Source of the DNA: Bacteroidia bacterium
GTDB taxonomy: Bacteria > Bacteroidota > Bacteroidia > Bacteroidales > UBA5342
Assembly (NCBI GenBank): GCA_030433225.1
Contig: JAUIMD010000004.1
Coordinates: forward strand, 1 to 17,159
Direction of reading: 5' to 3'
DNA: 17,159 nucleotides
Part shown: piece after piece, positions 1 to 8,836 of the stretch
How positions within the stretch are numbered: position 1 is the stretch's first letter
How the letters are laid out: each line of letters starts with the position of its first letter
Translations under genes and position numbers: made by a program
Notes under the pieces: generated by a model
Told to the model about the DNA's origin: nothing
Database searches by the model: none
Seen by the model: the letters and a program-made list of their open reading frames with translations, nothing else

Positions 1-862
1 TACTTTTCATGCGCAGATACCGGTTTACGGCAAAGAATGACGAGACCTGTGATATCAATATTCCTATTAAAATCATGGTGCCAAAAACCATCCCCAGCAG
101 TTCATAATCGTTGATACTCACTACATTTCCAAGGTCTTCGTTTATGGTATACAGCAAGCCGGATAATAAACCGATAGCCAATACGGCAGAAACAAATCCA
201 TGCACTATGCTGCGGGTTACAAAGGGCCTGCGAATGAACCCATGAGTAGCGCCCACCAGCTTCATGGTATTAATCAAAAACCGTTTGGAATAAACGCTCA
301 GCCGTATGGTATTGTTGATAAGTGCCACAGAAATGAGAAACAACAGGCCACAAAATAACAGTACTACAAATGATATTTTCTTTAAGTTATCGTTTACCAG
401 GTTTACCAAATCTTTTTGATAAATCACCTCTTTTATGTTGGGACTCATCAAAAACTCCTTCTCAATTTTAGCCAGGCTGTCAGGGTTGGCATAGCCGGCA
501 TTCAACTTCACCTCAATTGAGGTAGGCAATGGGTTGTATCCCACAAAGGCAATAAAATCCTCCCCCAGGGTTTCCTGCAGGGTTTCGGCGGCCTCCTGTT
601 TTGATATAAACTGGGTGGATCGCACATAGTGGGATGCATCCAGGTATTTTTGCAGGCGCATCACATCCACCTGTCGGGCTTCATCTTTCAGTACAATGGA
701 AAAACCGATATTTTCTTTTACGTACCGACTGATTTTATTGCCGGAGAGCACAATGACTCCCATTACGCCCAATAAAAAAATCACCAGCGTTATGCTGATG
801 GTAGTGGTGATGTACGAATTAAATACACTTCTGCGATTTATTACAGATACCGGTCTGGCCAT
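1..862 (-). CDS. ftsX: Cell division protein FtsX (ABC-type permease), 3' end cut by window edge
   Basis: FtsX is the inner-membrane partner of the ATPase FtsE and couples the divisome to periplasmic peptidoglycan hydrolases. The visible 287 codons have the family layout. A short cytoplasmic N-terminus leads to a first membrane segment at about residues 18-40. A periplasmic domain follows (about 45-160), then three hydrophobic segments near 163-185, 217-240 and 255-277. The FtsX-like cytoplasmic loop KLVGATHGFIRRPF lies at about 201-214, between TM2 and TM3. The frame stays open to the window edge, ending in NRYLRMKS, so only a few residues should be missing. The ATG at 862 is chosen because an in-frame TAA lies about 36 nt upstream and a -7 box lies at 885-892. 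ftsE is not adjacent on the visible side. recQ lies 94 nt upstream on the same strand. Family assignment rests on layout and characteristic loop sequence. Confidence 0.9.
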   Translation of the reverse strand, partial: MARPVSVINRRSVFNSYITTTISITLVIFLLGVMGVIVLSGNKISRYVKENIGFSIVLKDEARQVDVMRLQKYLDASHYVRSTQFISKQEAAETLQETLGEDFIAFVGYNPLPTSIEVKLNAGYANPDSLAKIEKEFLMSPNIKEVIYQKDLVNLVNDNLKKISFVVLLFCGLLFLISVALINNTIRLSVYSKRFLINTMKLVGATHGFIRRPFVTRSIVHGFVSAVLAIGLLSGLLYTINEDLGNVVSINDYELLGMVFGTMILIGILISQVSSFFAVNRYLRMKS

Positions 863-884
863 ACAGAGCTTCAAATTTTCGCAA

Positions 885-892
885 CAAAAGTA
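885..892 (-). promoter_or_regulatory. Putative Bacteroidetes -7 box for ftsX
   Basis: The minus strand reads TACTTTTG, a full match to the Bacteroidetes -7 consensus TAnnTTTG, 22 nt before the ftsX ATG. I see no TTTG at the usual -33 distance, so this is a half match. It suggests that ftsX can be transcribed independently of recQ. Confidence 0.45.
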
Positions 893-956
893 TAAAACTT
901 AACCAATTATAACGGAACATCGGGTGCCATACTTCCATAAATGTCGTTAAAAAGCA

Positions 957-2870
957 TCATGCTATTTCGAGCAAACCGTCCGCACCAGTCTTCAGGTTTT
1001 TATTGTCGAGCATCCACCGAATCGTCTTTATCAATTTTTTTTCATCCTGAGTCCCTTTCTCCACCAGCTTTTCGAGGCGCATGGGGGCATCCTTTAGCTG
1101 CTGCAACACCCATGCCGATAAGCGTTGAAACTCGGCACCTGAAAGAGAATTTACAAGGGCTTTGGAGCAAACATCGCACTGCCCGCATGGCGCACCGTTT
1201 TTTTCTCCGAAATAATGCAGCAAAAACACACTTCGGCAAACTGCATCACCTGCGGCATACTGCAACATACGGGCAATTCGCTGACCATGCCGTTCCTTTA
1301 AATCATCATAGGCATCACGCCCAATATACAAGGTACCCGGTTCCACACGGTTTTGCTTGAAGGTGAGCTGGGGCATTTTTTTCCCGGGTATGTAGGTTAC
1401 CAGCTTATATTTAGCCATGGATGAAAGAATGTCGTACACCTGCTCACGGGTGATGCCCGATTTTCGGGCAAGGTAGGCCTCACTGATGTAGGCAAAACTG
1501 GAGAACAAGCCCGAGTAGCTTCGCAATATGAGCTTAATAAGATCCTTAATGCGCGGGTTTTGCTCCTGAAAACGAAACAGCTCATCGCGGTGAGCCAGAA
1601 AATGCAGTCGGGTCGTATTTTCCGGCTCTTCAACGTAGTGAAGATGTCCGGTATTTTGCAGAATTTTTAAGGCATAATACGTTTGGGTACGGGAGTAGCG
1701 GAACACCTTGCAAAAATCGGGCAAATCGAAATCGAAGGTTCGTTCAGCCCCCGAATGCACTGCCAGTTGAAAATAATTGCACAACGACTGGTACACTTTT
1801 TCAATCCAATCCTTTGGGGGATAAGCGTCCGTAAACCGCTTTTTCAGTTTTCGGTCGTCGGTTTTATTATACAGGGCAATGGCATAGGCCTGCTTCCCAT
1901 CGCGTCCGCCCCGCCCGGCCTCCTGAAAATAACTTTCGAGGGAATCGGGCAGTTCCATGTGCACCACCAGGCGTACTTCGGGTTTGTCTATCCCCATCCC
2001 AAAGGCGTTGGTAGCCACCATTACCATCACCTTGTCATCCATCCAAAGCTGTTGTTTTTTTTCTTTATCCACACCGTCCAACCCCGCGTGGTAAAAGGTA
2101 GCGGAAATCCCTTGTTGGGTAAGCCATTCGGCCAATTCCTTCGTCTTTTTTCGACTGCGCACATAAACAATGCTGCTGCCCTTTATCCGGCCCAGCATAC
2201 GCACCAATGCCTGCTGTTTATCTTCCGTTTTTTTTACGTAATATGCCAGGTTTTCGCGGGCAAAGCTCATTTGAAAAACGCGGGGAACCTTAAATTCAAG
2301 TTGCTGCTGAATATCATCAACCACCTGTGGAGTAGCCGTGGCTGTTAAAGCCAACACCGGCACACCCGTCAAATGCGCACGTATGTTTCGTATGCGCAGG
2401 TAAGAGGGCCTGAAATCGTATCCCCATTGAGAAATGCAATGCGCTTCGTCTACCACCAGCCATTGCACGTTAAAACCGGGCAATTTTTCCAAAAAAAGTG
2501 CATTTCCCAGCCGCTCGGGAGAAACATATAGAAACTTGACACCTCCCAACACGCAATTGTCCAGCAAGGTTACCATGGTGTCGTGGCGCATCCCCGAATG
2601 GATGGATTCTGCTTTTATCCCTCTGCTACGCAGGTTTTGCACCTGATCCTTCATTAAAGCAATCAGTGGGGTAATTACCAGGCACACCCCCTCGTGGGCC
2701 ATGGCAGGCACCTGAAAGGTCAGCGATTTTCCTCCTCCCGTAGGCATCAAACCGAGGGTATCCTTGCCTTCTGCCACACTCAAAATAATGTCGGCCTGCA
2801 AGGGTCTGAAATCGGCATACCCCCAGTATTCCGTTAAAATTTCCTTATATTTCTTAAGCTTTTGCGCCAT
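957..2870 (-). CDS. recQ: RecQ-family ATP-dependent DNA helicase (short, HRDC-less form)
   Basis: This is a 3'-5' superfamily 2 DNA helicase acting in recombination and replication-fork repair. All helicase motifs are visible in the 637 residues. Motif 0 FRPLQADII is near 21-29, Walker A TGGGKS at 44-49, DEAH at 141-144, motif III ATATP at 177-181 and motif VI QEAGRGGRDG at 316-325. A zinc cluster C545-x16-C562-x2-C565-x2-C568 has the same spacing as in E. coli RecQ. It lies about 220 residues after motif VI, with winged-helix-like sequence in between (about 355-520). Only about 70 residues follow the cluster, so there is no HRDC domain. The gene starts with ATG at 2870, ends in TGA, and diverges from guaB across a 175-nt gap. 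The short architecture resembles the second RecQ type common in Bacteroidetes, by recollection rather than by a search. Confidence 0.93.
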   Translation of the reverse strand: MAQKLKKYKEILTEYWGYADFRPLQADIILSVAEGKDTLGLMPTGGGKSLTFQVPAMAHEGVCLVITPLIALMKDQVQNLRSRGIKAESIHSGMRHDTMVTLLDNCVLGGVKFLYVSPERLGNALFLEKLPGFNVQWLVVDEAHCISQWGYDFRPSYLRIRNIRAHLTGVPVLALTATATPQVVDDIQQQLEFKVPRVFQMSFARENLAYYVKKTEDKQQALVRMLGRIKGSSIVYVRSRKKTKELAEWLTQQGISATFYHAGLDGVDKEKKQQLWMDDKVMVMVATNAFGMGIDKPEVRLVVHMELPDSLESYFQEAGRGGRDGKQAYAIALYNKTDDRKLKKRFTDAYPPKDWIEKVYQSLCNYFQLAVHSGAERTFDFDLPDFCKVFRYSRTQTYYALKILQNTGHLHYVEEPENTTRLHFLAHRDELFRFQEQNPRIKDLIKLILRSYSGLFSSFAYISEAYLARKSGITREQVYDILSSMAKYKLVTYIPGKKMPQLTFKQNRVEPGTLYIGRDAYDDLKERHGQRIARMLQYAAGDAVCRSVFLLHYFGEKNGAPCGQCDVCSKALVNSLSGAEFQRLSAWVLQQLKDAPMRLEKLVEKGTQDEKKLIKTIRWMLDNKNLKTGADGLLEIA

Positions 2871-2986
2871 ATTTTACACAACGGCTAAGATATAACAAAT
2901 ACCCGTACCCTGCGTTAACACGCAACCTGTTGCAAACCTGCATTTTACACCTACCATACGCAGTATCAATTAGATAAGCATAAACA

Positions 2987-3016
2987 TTTGAGATATGAAC
3001 ATATTTTGTACTTTTG
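2987..3016 (+). promoter_or_regulatory. Bacteroidetes-type promoter of guaB
   Basis: A -33 box TTTG (2987-2990) is followed, after an 18-nt spacer, by a -7 box TACTTTTG (3009-3016) that fully matches TAnnTTTG. The expected transcription start is near 3022, leaving a leader of roughly 22-25 nt before the guaB ATG. This is the only promoter in the window where both boxes are visible. It probably drives guaB and perhaps the downstream isomerase genes. Confidence 0.7.
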
Positions 3017-3045
3017 CACCCAATAATTTTTAAACACCTTTCCAG

Positions 3046-4521
3046 ATGGCGTCTATTGAAGATAAGATTGTATTTGAAGGAGTAACCTTCGATGATGTAC
3101 TTTTAGTACCCGCATATTCCGAAGTTTTGCCTCGTGATGTTTCATTGCAAACTAAATTTTCGCGCAATATTGTATTGAATACTCCGGTGGTTTCGGCCGC
3201 TATGGATACAGTTACAGAAGCCACTTTAGCCATCGCCATCGCTCGTGAAGGTGGTATTGGGGTCATCCACAAAAACATGTCGATCGAAGATCAGGCCAAA
3301 CAGGTAATGATTGTAAAGCGAGCAGAAAACGGGATGATTTACAACCCTATTTCCATTACGCAAGGTTCAACCGTAAAGGATGCCCTGCGCTTAATGGCAG
3401 AATATAAAATTGGCGGTATTCCCGTGGTAGACGAAACCAATACCCTGGTGGGCATTGTTACCAACCGCGACTTGCGTTTCGAGCGCAAGATGGACCGTTC
3501 GGTGGACGAGGTAATGACCAAAGATAAACTGGTAACCATCAACAGCTCCCAATTTGCCGATCTTGAATCGGCTGCCGATATTCTGCAAAATCACAAAATA
3601 GAAAAACTACCCGTTGTGGATTCCGCCAACAAACTCATAGGTTTGGTAACCTATAAAGATATTACCAAGGCGCGCGATAAGCCTTTGGCTTGTAAAGACT
3701 CAAAAGGACGTTTGCGCGTTGCGGCAGGTGTAGGAATTACAAACGATGCATTTGAGCGCATTGATGCGTTGATGAAAGCTAACGTGGATGCCATTGTAAT
3801 TGATACGGCTCACGGCCATAGCAAAGGGGCCGTTGATATTTTAAAAAGGATTAAAAGCACGTACCCAACATTGGAGGTGGTTGTAGGAAACATAGCTACT
3901 GCCGAAGCCGCGCGGGACTTGCTGGATGCCGGCGCTGATGCCCTGAAGGTGGGAATTGGCCCGGGAAGTATATGTACTACCCGCGTAATTGCCGGGGTAG
4001 GCGTCCCCCAATTATCGGCCATTTATGCCGTTGCCAAAGAGGCAGAAGGATCCGGTGTTCCGGTAATTGCCGACGGTGGCTTACGTTACTCCGGTGATAT
4101 TGTAAAAGCACTGGCGGCCGGGGCGCACAGCGTAATGGCAGGATCATTGCTGGCCGGGGTGGAAGAATCTCCGGGCGAAACCATCATTTACCAGGGACGT
4201 AAGTTTAAATCCTACCGTGGCATGGGGTCAATCGAAGCCATGCAGCAAGGTAGTAAAGACCGTTATTTCCAGGATGCGGAAGAAGACATGCGTAAACTGG
4301 TACCGGAAGGAATTGCTGCACGCGTGCCTTACAAGGGTACCTTATACGAAGTATTGTACCAATTATTGGGTGGATTACGCGCCGGCATGTTCTATTGCGG
4401 AGCAGGCAACATTACCACCCTTCACTCGGCTAAGTTTACCCGCATTACCAATGCCGGCATGCAGGAGAGCCATCCACACGATGTAACCATTACACGTGAG
4501 GCACCGAACTACAGCCGTTAA
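3046..4521 (+). CDS. guaB: Inosine-5'-monophosphate dehydrogenase
   Basis: GuaB catalyses the NAD-dependent oxidation of IMP to XMP, the committed step of guanine nucleotide synthesis in the cytoplasm. The 491-residue length is normal. A (beta/alpha)8 catalytic barrel is interrupted by two CBS domains at about 96-210. The catalytic loop GIGPGSICTTR carries the nucleophile Cys310. The phosphate-binding stretch IADGGLRYSGD is near 341-351, GMGS of the IMP-binding region near 392-395, and the Arg406-Tyr407 dyad and flap (EGIAARVPYKG, 421-431) follow. The N-terminal FDDVLLVPAYSEVLP is a GuaB hallmark. The gene has its own promoter, diverges from recQ, and lies 63 nt before the first isomerase gene with no visible terminator, so read-through into the envelope module is likely. 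There is no Shine-Dalgarno sequence before the ATG. Confidence 0.97.
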   Translation: MASIEDKIVFEGVTFDDVLLVPAYSEVLPRDVSLQTKFSRNIVLNTPVVSAAMDTVTEATLAIAIAREGGIGVIHKNMSIEDQAKQVMIVKRAENGMIYNPISITQGSTVKDALRLMAEYKIGGIPVVDETNTLVGIVTNRDLRFERKMDRSVDEVMTKDKLVTINSSQFADLESAADILQNHKIEKLPVVDSANKLIGLVTYKDITKARDKPLACKDSKGRLRVAAGVGITNDAFERIDALMKANVDAIVIDTAHGHSKGAVDILKRIKSTYPTLEVVVGNIATAEAARDLLDAGADALKVGIGPGSICTTRVIAGVGVPQLSAIYAVAKEAEGSGVPVIADGGLRYSGDIVKALAAGAHSVMAGSLLAGVEESPGETIIYQGRKFKSYRGMGSIEAMQQGSKDRYFQDAEEDMRKLVPEGIAARVPYKGTLYEVLYQLLGGLRAGMFYCGAGNITTLHSAKFTRITNAGMQESHPHDVTITREAPNYSR

Positions 4522-4584
4522 ACACACACTGAAAAACGACCATTAACATAGCTAACTAACGAAATCTAAAGAACGGAATACTAC

Positions 4585-6555
4585 ATGAGAAAACTGTTGC
4601 TTTCTGCCGTAATGGCCTGTGTGGCGCTTACACTTTCGGCCCAAAACGACGATGCCATTGTAATGACCATTGGCAACACCAAAGTTACCAAAGGAGAATT
4701 TGAGTACATTTTTAACAAAAACAATGCTTCTGCCGAAGAAGAATTTACATCCACCAAAGATTACGTGGATATGTTTGTGAAATTTAAACTCAAAGTAATT
4801 GAGGCAGAAAACCTGGGGTTGGATACCACCAAGGCGTTTATGGATGAATTGGCAGGGTACAAGTCGCAATTGGCACAACCCTACCTGATTGATCAGGACC
4901 TGAACGAACAGATTCTTGAAGAGGCGTATTTTCGCCTGGCCAATGAAGTACATGCGGGGCACATTTTAATACGTGTGGCCGAAAGAGCCAAACCCGAAGA
5001 TACGCTTAAGGCCTACAACCGAACCCTCGAAATTCGTGAAAAAGCGGTAAACGGAGCCTCATTTGAAGACCTGGCCGTGCAATACTCTGAAGACCCTTCC
5101 GCCAAAGCCAATAAAGGAAATTTGAATTACTTTTCGGGGTTTCAAATGGTTTTCCCGTTTGAAGACGCCGCCTACAACACGCCTGTTGGGGAAATCAGCA
5201 TGCCGGTACGCACCAGCTATGGCTACCACCTGATTAAAGTATACGATAAACGTCCGTCAAGAGGCGAGGTAAAAGTAGCGCACATCCTGTTTTTGCGCAA
5301 CCAAAACATGACACCGCAACAGGAAGCCGGCTTGCAGCAACGTGCCGACTCAGTGTATCAGATTTTGCAAAAAGACCCATCTAAATTTACCCGTCTTGCC
5401 GTAAATGAATCTGACGATAAATCAGCCGCCCAAAACAAAGGGGAGCTGCCCTGGTTTGGTTCAGGACAAATGGTGTACGAATTTCAGGAGGCTGCGTTTG
5501 CGCTGGAAAATAAGGGCGACATTTCCGCCCCTTTCCAATCGCAGTTTGGATGGCACATTGTTAAAAAGGTTGATCAACGCCCTGTAGACTCGTACGAGAA
5601 CAAGCTGGACGAAATAAAACGCAAACTGTCGCGCACCACTCGGGGGCAACTTCCGGAAACCTCGTTTTTGAACCGCATTAAAAAACAATACGGCTACCAC
5701 GAACACCCCGAAAATGTGGATACGTTCCTGGTACTTTCTAAAAACTACAAATATTCCGATTCACTTTTTCAGGTGGCAACCCGTGGTTTAAACAAGCCGG
5801 TTATCACGCTTGACAGTATGGGTGTGACCTTTACGCAGGAAGACTTTGCCGATTATTTAATCAGCGATCCACGCACGGCCGACCCAAACATGCAAAGCCG
5901 GGTTCAAAAAAAGTGGGACTTATTTTCGGTAAAAGCCCTAAAGGAATTTGAAGAAAGCCAGCTCGAAAAAAACTACCCCGAATTTCGTTACCTGGTACAG
6001 GAGTACCACGATGGAATTCTGCTTTTTGATATCAGCCAGGATGAGGTATGGAACAAGGCATCAGAGGACACCGTCGGGCTGGAGAAATACTACCAAAAAG
6101 TAAAAAAGAAGTATCCCTTTGAAACACCCCATTTTAACGGCAAATTGTACTATTGCCAGAACGACTCTGTGGTAACTTTGGTAAAAACCATGCTGGAAAA
6201 TGGGCTGAGCGATGCGGCTATTCAAGATTCCCTCAACAAAAATGCCCCGCTCGTAAATGTGGAAGAAGGTATTTTTGTGCCCGGAGAAAACCAGGCGGTA
6301 GATTCCCTCGTTTTTGCCCAATCGGATAACCTGGGAGACAACCTGCACTTTAATGCCGGATTTACCCAGGGTAAAACCTATAAAGCCGGTGTGCCCAAAC
6401 CCTTAAGCATGGTGCGTGGAGCCGTTATCTCTGATTATCAGGATTACCTGGAGGCGCGTTGGATTAAAAAGTTAAAGAAAAAATATCCGGTAAAACTTAA
6501 TAAATCCGTGCTAGAAACGGTTGAAATTAAGCAAATGCCCAAAAGCGAAGGCTAA
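4585..6555 (+). CDS. Periplasmic peptidyl-prolyl isomerase/chaperone with two parvulin domains
   Basis: This is a SurA/PpiD-like secreted folding factor, expected to help outer-membrane proteins through the periplasm. A Sec signal peptide is evident: MRK, a hydrophobic stretch, then LSAQ with cleavage near residue 19-20. Residues 24-118 form a SurA_N-like helical chaperone segment. Parvulin domain 1 covers about 121-223, from VHAGHILIR to YGYHLIKVYDKRP. Parvulin domain 2 covers about 229-333, from KVAHILFL through WFGSGQMVYEF to FGWHIVKKVDQRP. A C-terminal half of about 320 residues follows, part of which may be a third, degenerate parvulin domain and a returning chaperone helix. At 656 residues it is much longer than E. 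coli SurA (428). It lies 63 nt after guaB and 8 nt before the next SurA-like gene. I assign no symbol because it is not a one-to-one SurA orthologue. Confidence 0.88.
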   Translation: MRKLLLSAVMACVALTLSAQNDDAIVMTIGNTKVTKGEFEYIFNKNNASAEEEFTSTKDYVDMFVKFKLKVIEAENLGLDTTKAFMDELAGYKSQLAQPYLIDQDLNEQILEEAYFRLANEVHAGHILIRVAERAKPEDTLKAYNRTLEIREKAVNGASFEDLAVQYSEDPSAKANKGNLNYFSGFQMVFPFEDAAYNTPVGEISMPVRTSYGYHLIKVYDKRPSRGEVKVAHILFLRNQNMTPQQEAGLQQRADSVYQILQKDPSKFTRLAVNESDDKSAAQNKGELPWFGSGQMVYEFQEAAFALENKGDISAPFQSQFGWHIVKKVDQRPVDSYENKLDEIKRKLSRTTRGQLPETSFLNRIKKQYGYHEHPENVDTFLVLSKNYKYSDSLFQVATRGLNKPVITLDSMGVTFTQEDFADYLISDPRTADPNMQSRVQKKWDLFSVKALKEFEESQLEKNYPEFRYLVQEYHDGILLFDISQDEVWNKASEDTVGLEKYYQKVKKKYPFETPHFNGKLYYCQNDSVVTLVKTMLENGLSDAAIQDSLNKNAPLVNVEEGIFVPGENQAVDSLVFAQSDNLGDNLHFNAGFTQGKTYKAGVPKPLSMVRGAVISDYQDYLEARWIKKLKKKYPVKLNKSVLETVEIKQMPKSEG

Positions 6556-6563
6556 GCGTATTT

Positions 6564-7472
6564 ATGTGGAATTTCCATCAACAGCAAACATTGCAACCTC
6601 ATCGTGCGGCACAGCTTAGGCGGTGCCTGGTGCTGGGTGTGTTGGCGATGCTTGTGCTTGCCTGTGGCGGCACCTCCGATGAAATACCTGCCAACGTGGT
6701 AGCCAAAGCCGGTACCAGCATGTTGTATGTTGACGACATTAAACGCATGGTTCCTGCAGGACTGGATAGCATTGACAGCGTGGAAATTGCCCACCAATAC
6801 ATTAACAAATGGGTTACGGGTGAGCTGATTGCTGAAAAGGCCATTTTTAACATAGGAGCTTCCAACCAGGAAATAAACCAATTGGTACGCGATTACCGCA
6901 ACTCATTGATTGTTAAAAAATACAAGGAACAGTTGCTGGATAAAAAAGCAGATATTGACCCCGAACCTGAAGAAATTGAGGCATTCTACGAGGCCAATAA
7001 AGGCAACTATTTACTAAAAGAAGACATTATTGAAGGCATTATGTTAAAGGTGCCGCTGGATGCCCCCCGTTTAAAAGATTTACGCAAGTGGTTTTCGAAA
7101 GGTGGGCTGGAAGATTTGGCCGAAGTGGAAAGCTACAGTTACCAGCACGCCACTATGTATGACGATTTCAGGGAAAAATGGGTGCCATTTACAACCGTGG
7201 AACAACTCTTTCCTGCAAAATTTGACAACCGTACAAAAGCCCTCTCCAACGATATACTTTTAGAACAGTCTGACTCGTTATTTACCTATATGCTGAAAAT
7301 TACAAGCTTTAAAATGGTAAACGATACGGCACCGGTTTCGTACGTGGAGCAAAACATTACAACACTTTTGCGGCACAAGAAAAAACTGGAGTTTTTCCGT
7401 AAACTGGAAAAAGACATTTATAACGAAGGGATTAAAAACAAATCCGTAATATACAACCCATTGTATGAATAA
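6564..7472 (+). CDS. Predicted SurA-like lipoprotein with degenerate or absent isomerase domain
   Basis: This 302-residue protein carries a lipoprotein signal. An n-region with Arg residues is followed by a hydrophobic run and the lipobox LVLAC, with Cys34 as the predicted lipidated residue and GGTSDE behind it. Residues 42-145 resemble a SurA N-terminal chaperone domain (NVVAKAGTSMLYVDDIKRMV, then helices typical of the fold). Residues about 148-255 sit where a parvulin domain would be but lack a recognisable isomerase signature. A C-terminal helix (about 262-290) could pack back on the core as in SurA. The function is probably holdase-type chaperoning at a membrane, by inference. It starts 8 nt after the preceding gene, and its last 8 nt (ATGAATAA) overlap the next start, suggesting translational coupling. 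The 20-residue n-region is long, so a downstream start is possible. Family identity is moderately sure. Confidence 0.75.
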   Translation: MWNFHQQQTLQPHRAAQLRRCLVLGVLAMLVLACGGTSDEIPANVVAKAGTSMLYVDDIKRMVPAGLDSIDSVEIAHQYINKWVTGELIAEKAIFNIGASNQEINQLVRDYRNSLIVKKYKEQLLDKKADIDPEPEEIEAFYEANKGNYLLKEDIIEGIMLKVPLDAPRLKDLRKWFSKGGLEDLAEVESYSYQHATMYDDFREKWVPFTTVEQLFPAKFDNRTKALSNDILLEQSDSLFTYMLKITSFKMVNDTAPVSYVEQNITTLLRHKKKLEFFRKLEKDIYNEGIKNKSVIYNPLYE

Positions 7473-8811
7473 AAATATAGCAGTAAGTACACTGGCATTT
7501 CTCTTGTGCCTTTTTGGGGTAAAGGCCCAGGATAACATTGTGGATGAAGTGATTGCAGTGGTAGGAGCCGATGCCATATTAAAATCGGATGTAGAGGAAA
7601 TGTTTTACCGCATGCAGGCCGAAGGGTACGATTACGAAGGCGACCTGAAATGCAAGTTGCTAGAAGACATGCTGATTCAAAAACTGCTGCTCAACCAGGC
7701 CATTCTGGACAGTATTGAGGTTAGCGAAAATACCGTAATGTCGCAGGTAGAAGGGCGCATTAACTATTTTATTTCTCAAATCGGCTCACGCGAAAAAATG
7801 GAAGAGTACTTTAACAAAAATACGTTTGAGCTGAAAGAGTACCTGCGAACCGTGGTCCGGGAGCAGATGCTTACCGAGCAAATGAAAGCCAAAATTACCG
7901 AAGGCATTACCACTACCCCGGCAGAGGTTCGCTATTACTACCGCAACACCAACAAGGACAGTATACCCACTATACCTGCCGAATTTGAAATTCAGCAAAT
8001 TGTATTGGAGCCCAAAATTGAACAGGAAGAAATTGACCGAGTTAAAGACCGGCTGCGTGACTTCCAGAACCGTGCCAATAACGGTGAAGATTTTTCGTTG
8101 ATGTGTATTTTGTATTCTGAAGACGTAAACAGTGCCCGTAGAGGTGGCGAACTGGGCTTTATGGGAAAAGGGATGTTGGTGCCTGAGTTTGCCGATGTGG
8201 CCTTTAACCTGCGCGATCCAAACAAAGTATCACGTATTGTAGAAACGGAATACGGATACCACATCATACAGCTGATTGAACGTCGTGGCACGCGTGTTAA
8301 CTGCCGCCATTTACTGCTGAAACCGAAAATTTCTCAGGCCTCGCGCGAAGAAGCATTTGTGGCGTTGGATAGCATTAAACAGGTAATTTCAGATGGAACC
8401 CTTCGGTACGAAGAAGCAGCACTGTATTACTCCATGGACAAAGATACGCGGTCCAATGGCGGACTATTGGCCAACCCATCCACCGGTTCATCAAAATTCG
8501 AAATTTCTGACCCAAACCTTCCACCCGATATTGCCAAGGTAGCACAGGGGATGAAGGAAGGGGACATCTCCGAACCCTTTTCGTACATTAACCGCAGTGG
8601 AAAAGAAGTAGTTGCCATTATTCGTTTAAAAAGCAAAACGGATGCGCATACGGCCAACTTAAAAGACGATTACCAACGCTTGAAAGAGGAGTTTCTGATG
8701 CAGAAAAAAGAACAGAAACTGACCGCCTGGATTAAAGAAAAACAATTGGACACCTACATTTCCATCGATGAAAAATGGAAAAACTGCGCGTTTGAATATT
8801 CCGGTTGGTAA
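7465..8811 (+). CDS. surA: SurA-like periplasmic peptidyl-prolyl cis-trans isomerase/chaperone
   Basis: SurA escorts unfolded beta-barrel proteins to the outer-membrane assembly machinery. This 448-residue protein matches SurA closely in length and order. A signal peptide ends near GVKAQ (residues 1-21). The N-terminal chaperone domain opens with NIVDEVIAVVGADAILKSDV, the hallmark SurA start. Parvulin domain 1 is at about 172-274, from EFEIQQIVLEP through GGELGFMGKGMLVPEF to YGYHIIQLIERR. Parvulin domain 2 is at about 278-390, from VNCRHLLLKP through NGGLLANPSTG, and is more divergent. A C-terminal helix (about 398-425) and a short strand follow. The start ATG overlaps the end of the preceding lipoprotein gene by 8 nt. 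The ostA-like gene begins 25 nt downstream. Of the three paralogues here, this is the best candidate for the true SurA counterpart. Confidence 0.88.
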   Translation: MNKNIAVSTLAFLLCLFGVKAQDNIVDEVIAVVGADAILKSDVEEMFYRMQAEGYDYEGDLKCKLLEDMLIQKLLLNQAILDSIEVSENTVMSQVEGRINYFISQIGSREKMEEYFNKNTFELKEYLRTVVREQMLTEQMKAKITEGITTTPAEVRYYYRNTNKDSIPTIPAEFEIQQIVLEPKIEQEEIDRVKDRLRDFQNRANNGEDFSLMCILYSEDVNSARRGGELGFMGKGMLVPEFADVAFNLRDPNKVSRIVETEYGYHIIQLIERRGTRVNCRHLLLKPKISQASREEAFVALDSIKQVISDGTLRYEEAALYYSMDKDTRSNGGLLANPSTGSSKFEISDPNLPPDIAKVAQGMKEGDISEPFSYINRSGKEVVAIIRLKSKTDAHTANLKDDYQRLKEEFLMQKKEQKLTAWIKEKQLDTYISIDEKWKNCAFEYSGW

Positions 8812-8836
8812 GTTCCCCTTTTTGCACCCCGATTCC

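Noticed and set aside
1683..2348. 221-residue open frame on the plus strand inside recQ
   Set aside because: It lies wholly antisense to conserved helicase motifs, has no recognisable domain or promoter, and is explained as a shadow of recQ codon use. The same applies to open frames at 941-1360, 4552-4962 and 11569-11988.
2885..2892. TATCTTAG as a -7 box for recQ
   Set aside because: It mismatches TAnnTTTG at a core position and has no -33 partner, so it is too weak to list.
2912..2933. Small palindromes GCGT-TAAC-ACGC and GCAAC-CT-GTTGC in the recQ/guaB gap
   Set aside because: Arms of 4-5 bp are expected by chance in 175 nt, and they do not align with a promoter. The ATATG-AA-CATAT pair at 2993-3004 was dismissed for the same reason.
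8768..8836. Upstream start for the ostA-like gene inside surA
   Set aside because: It would put 23 residues (MKNGKTARLNIPVGKFPFLH and three more) before an otherwise clean signal peptide. The ATG at 8837 is favoured.
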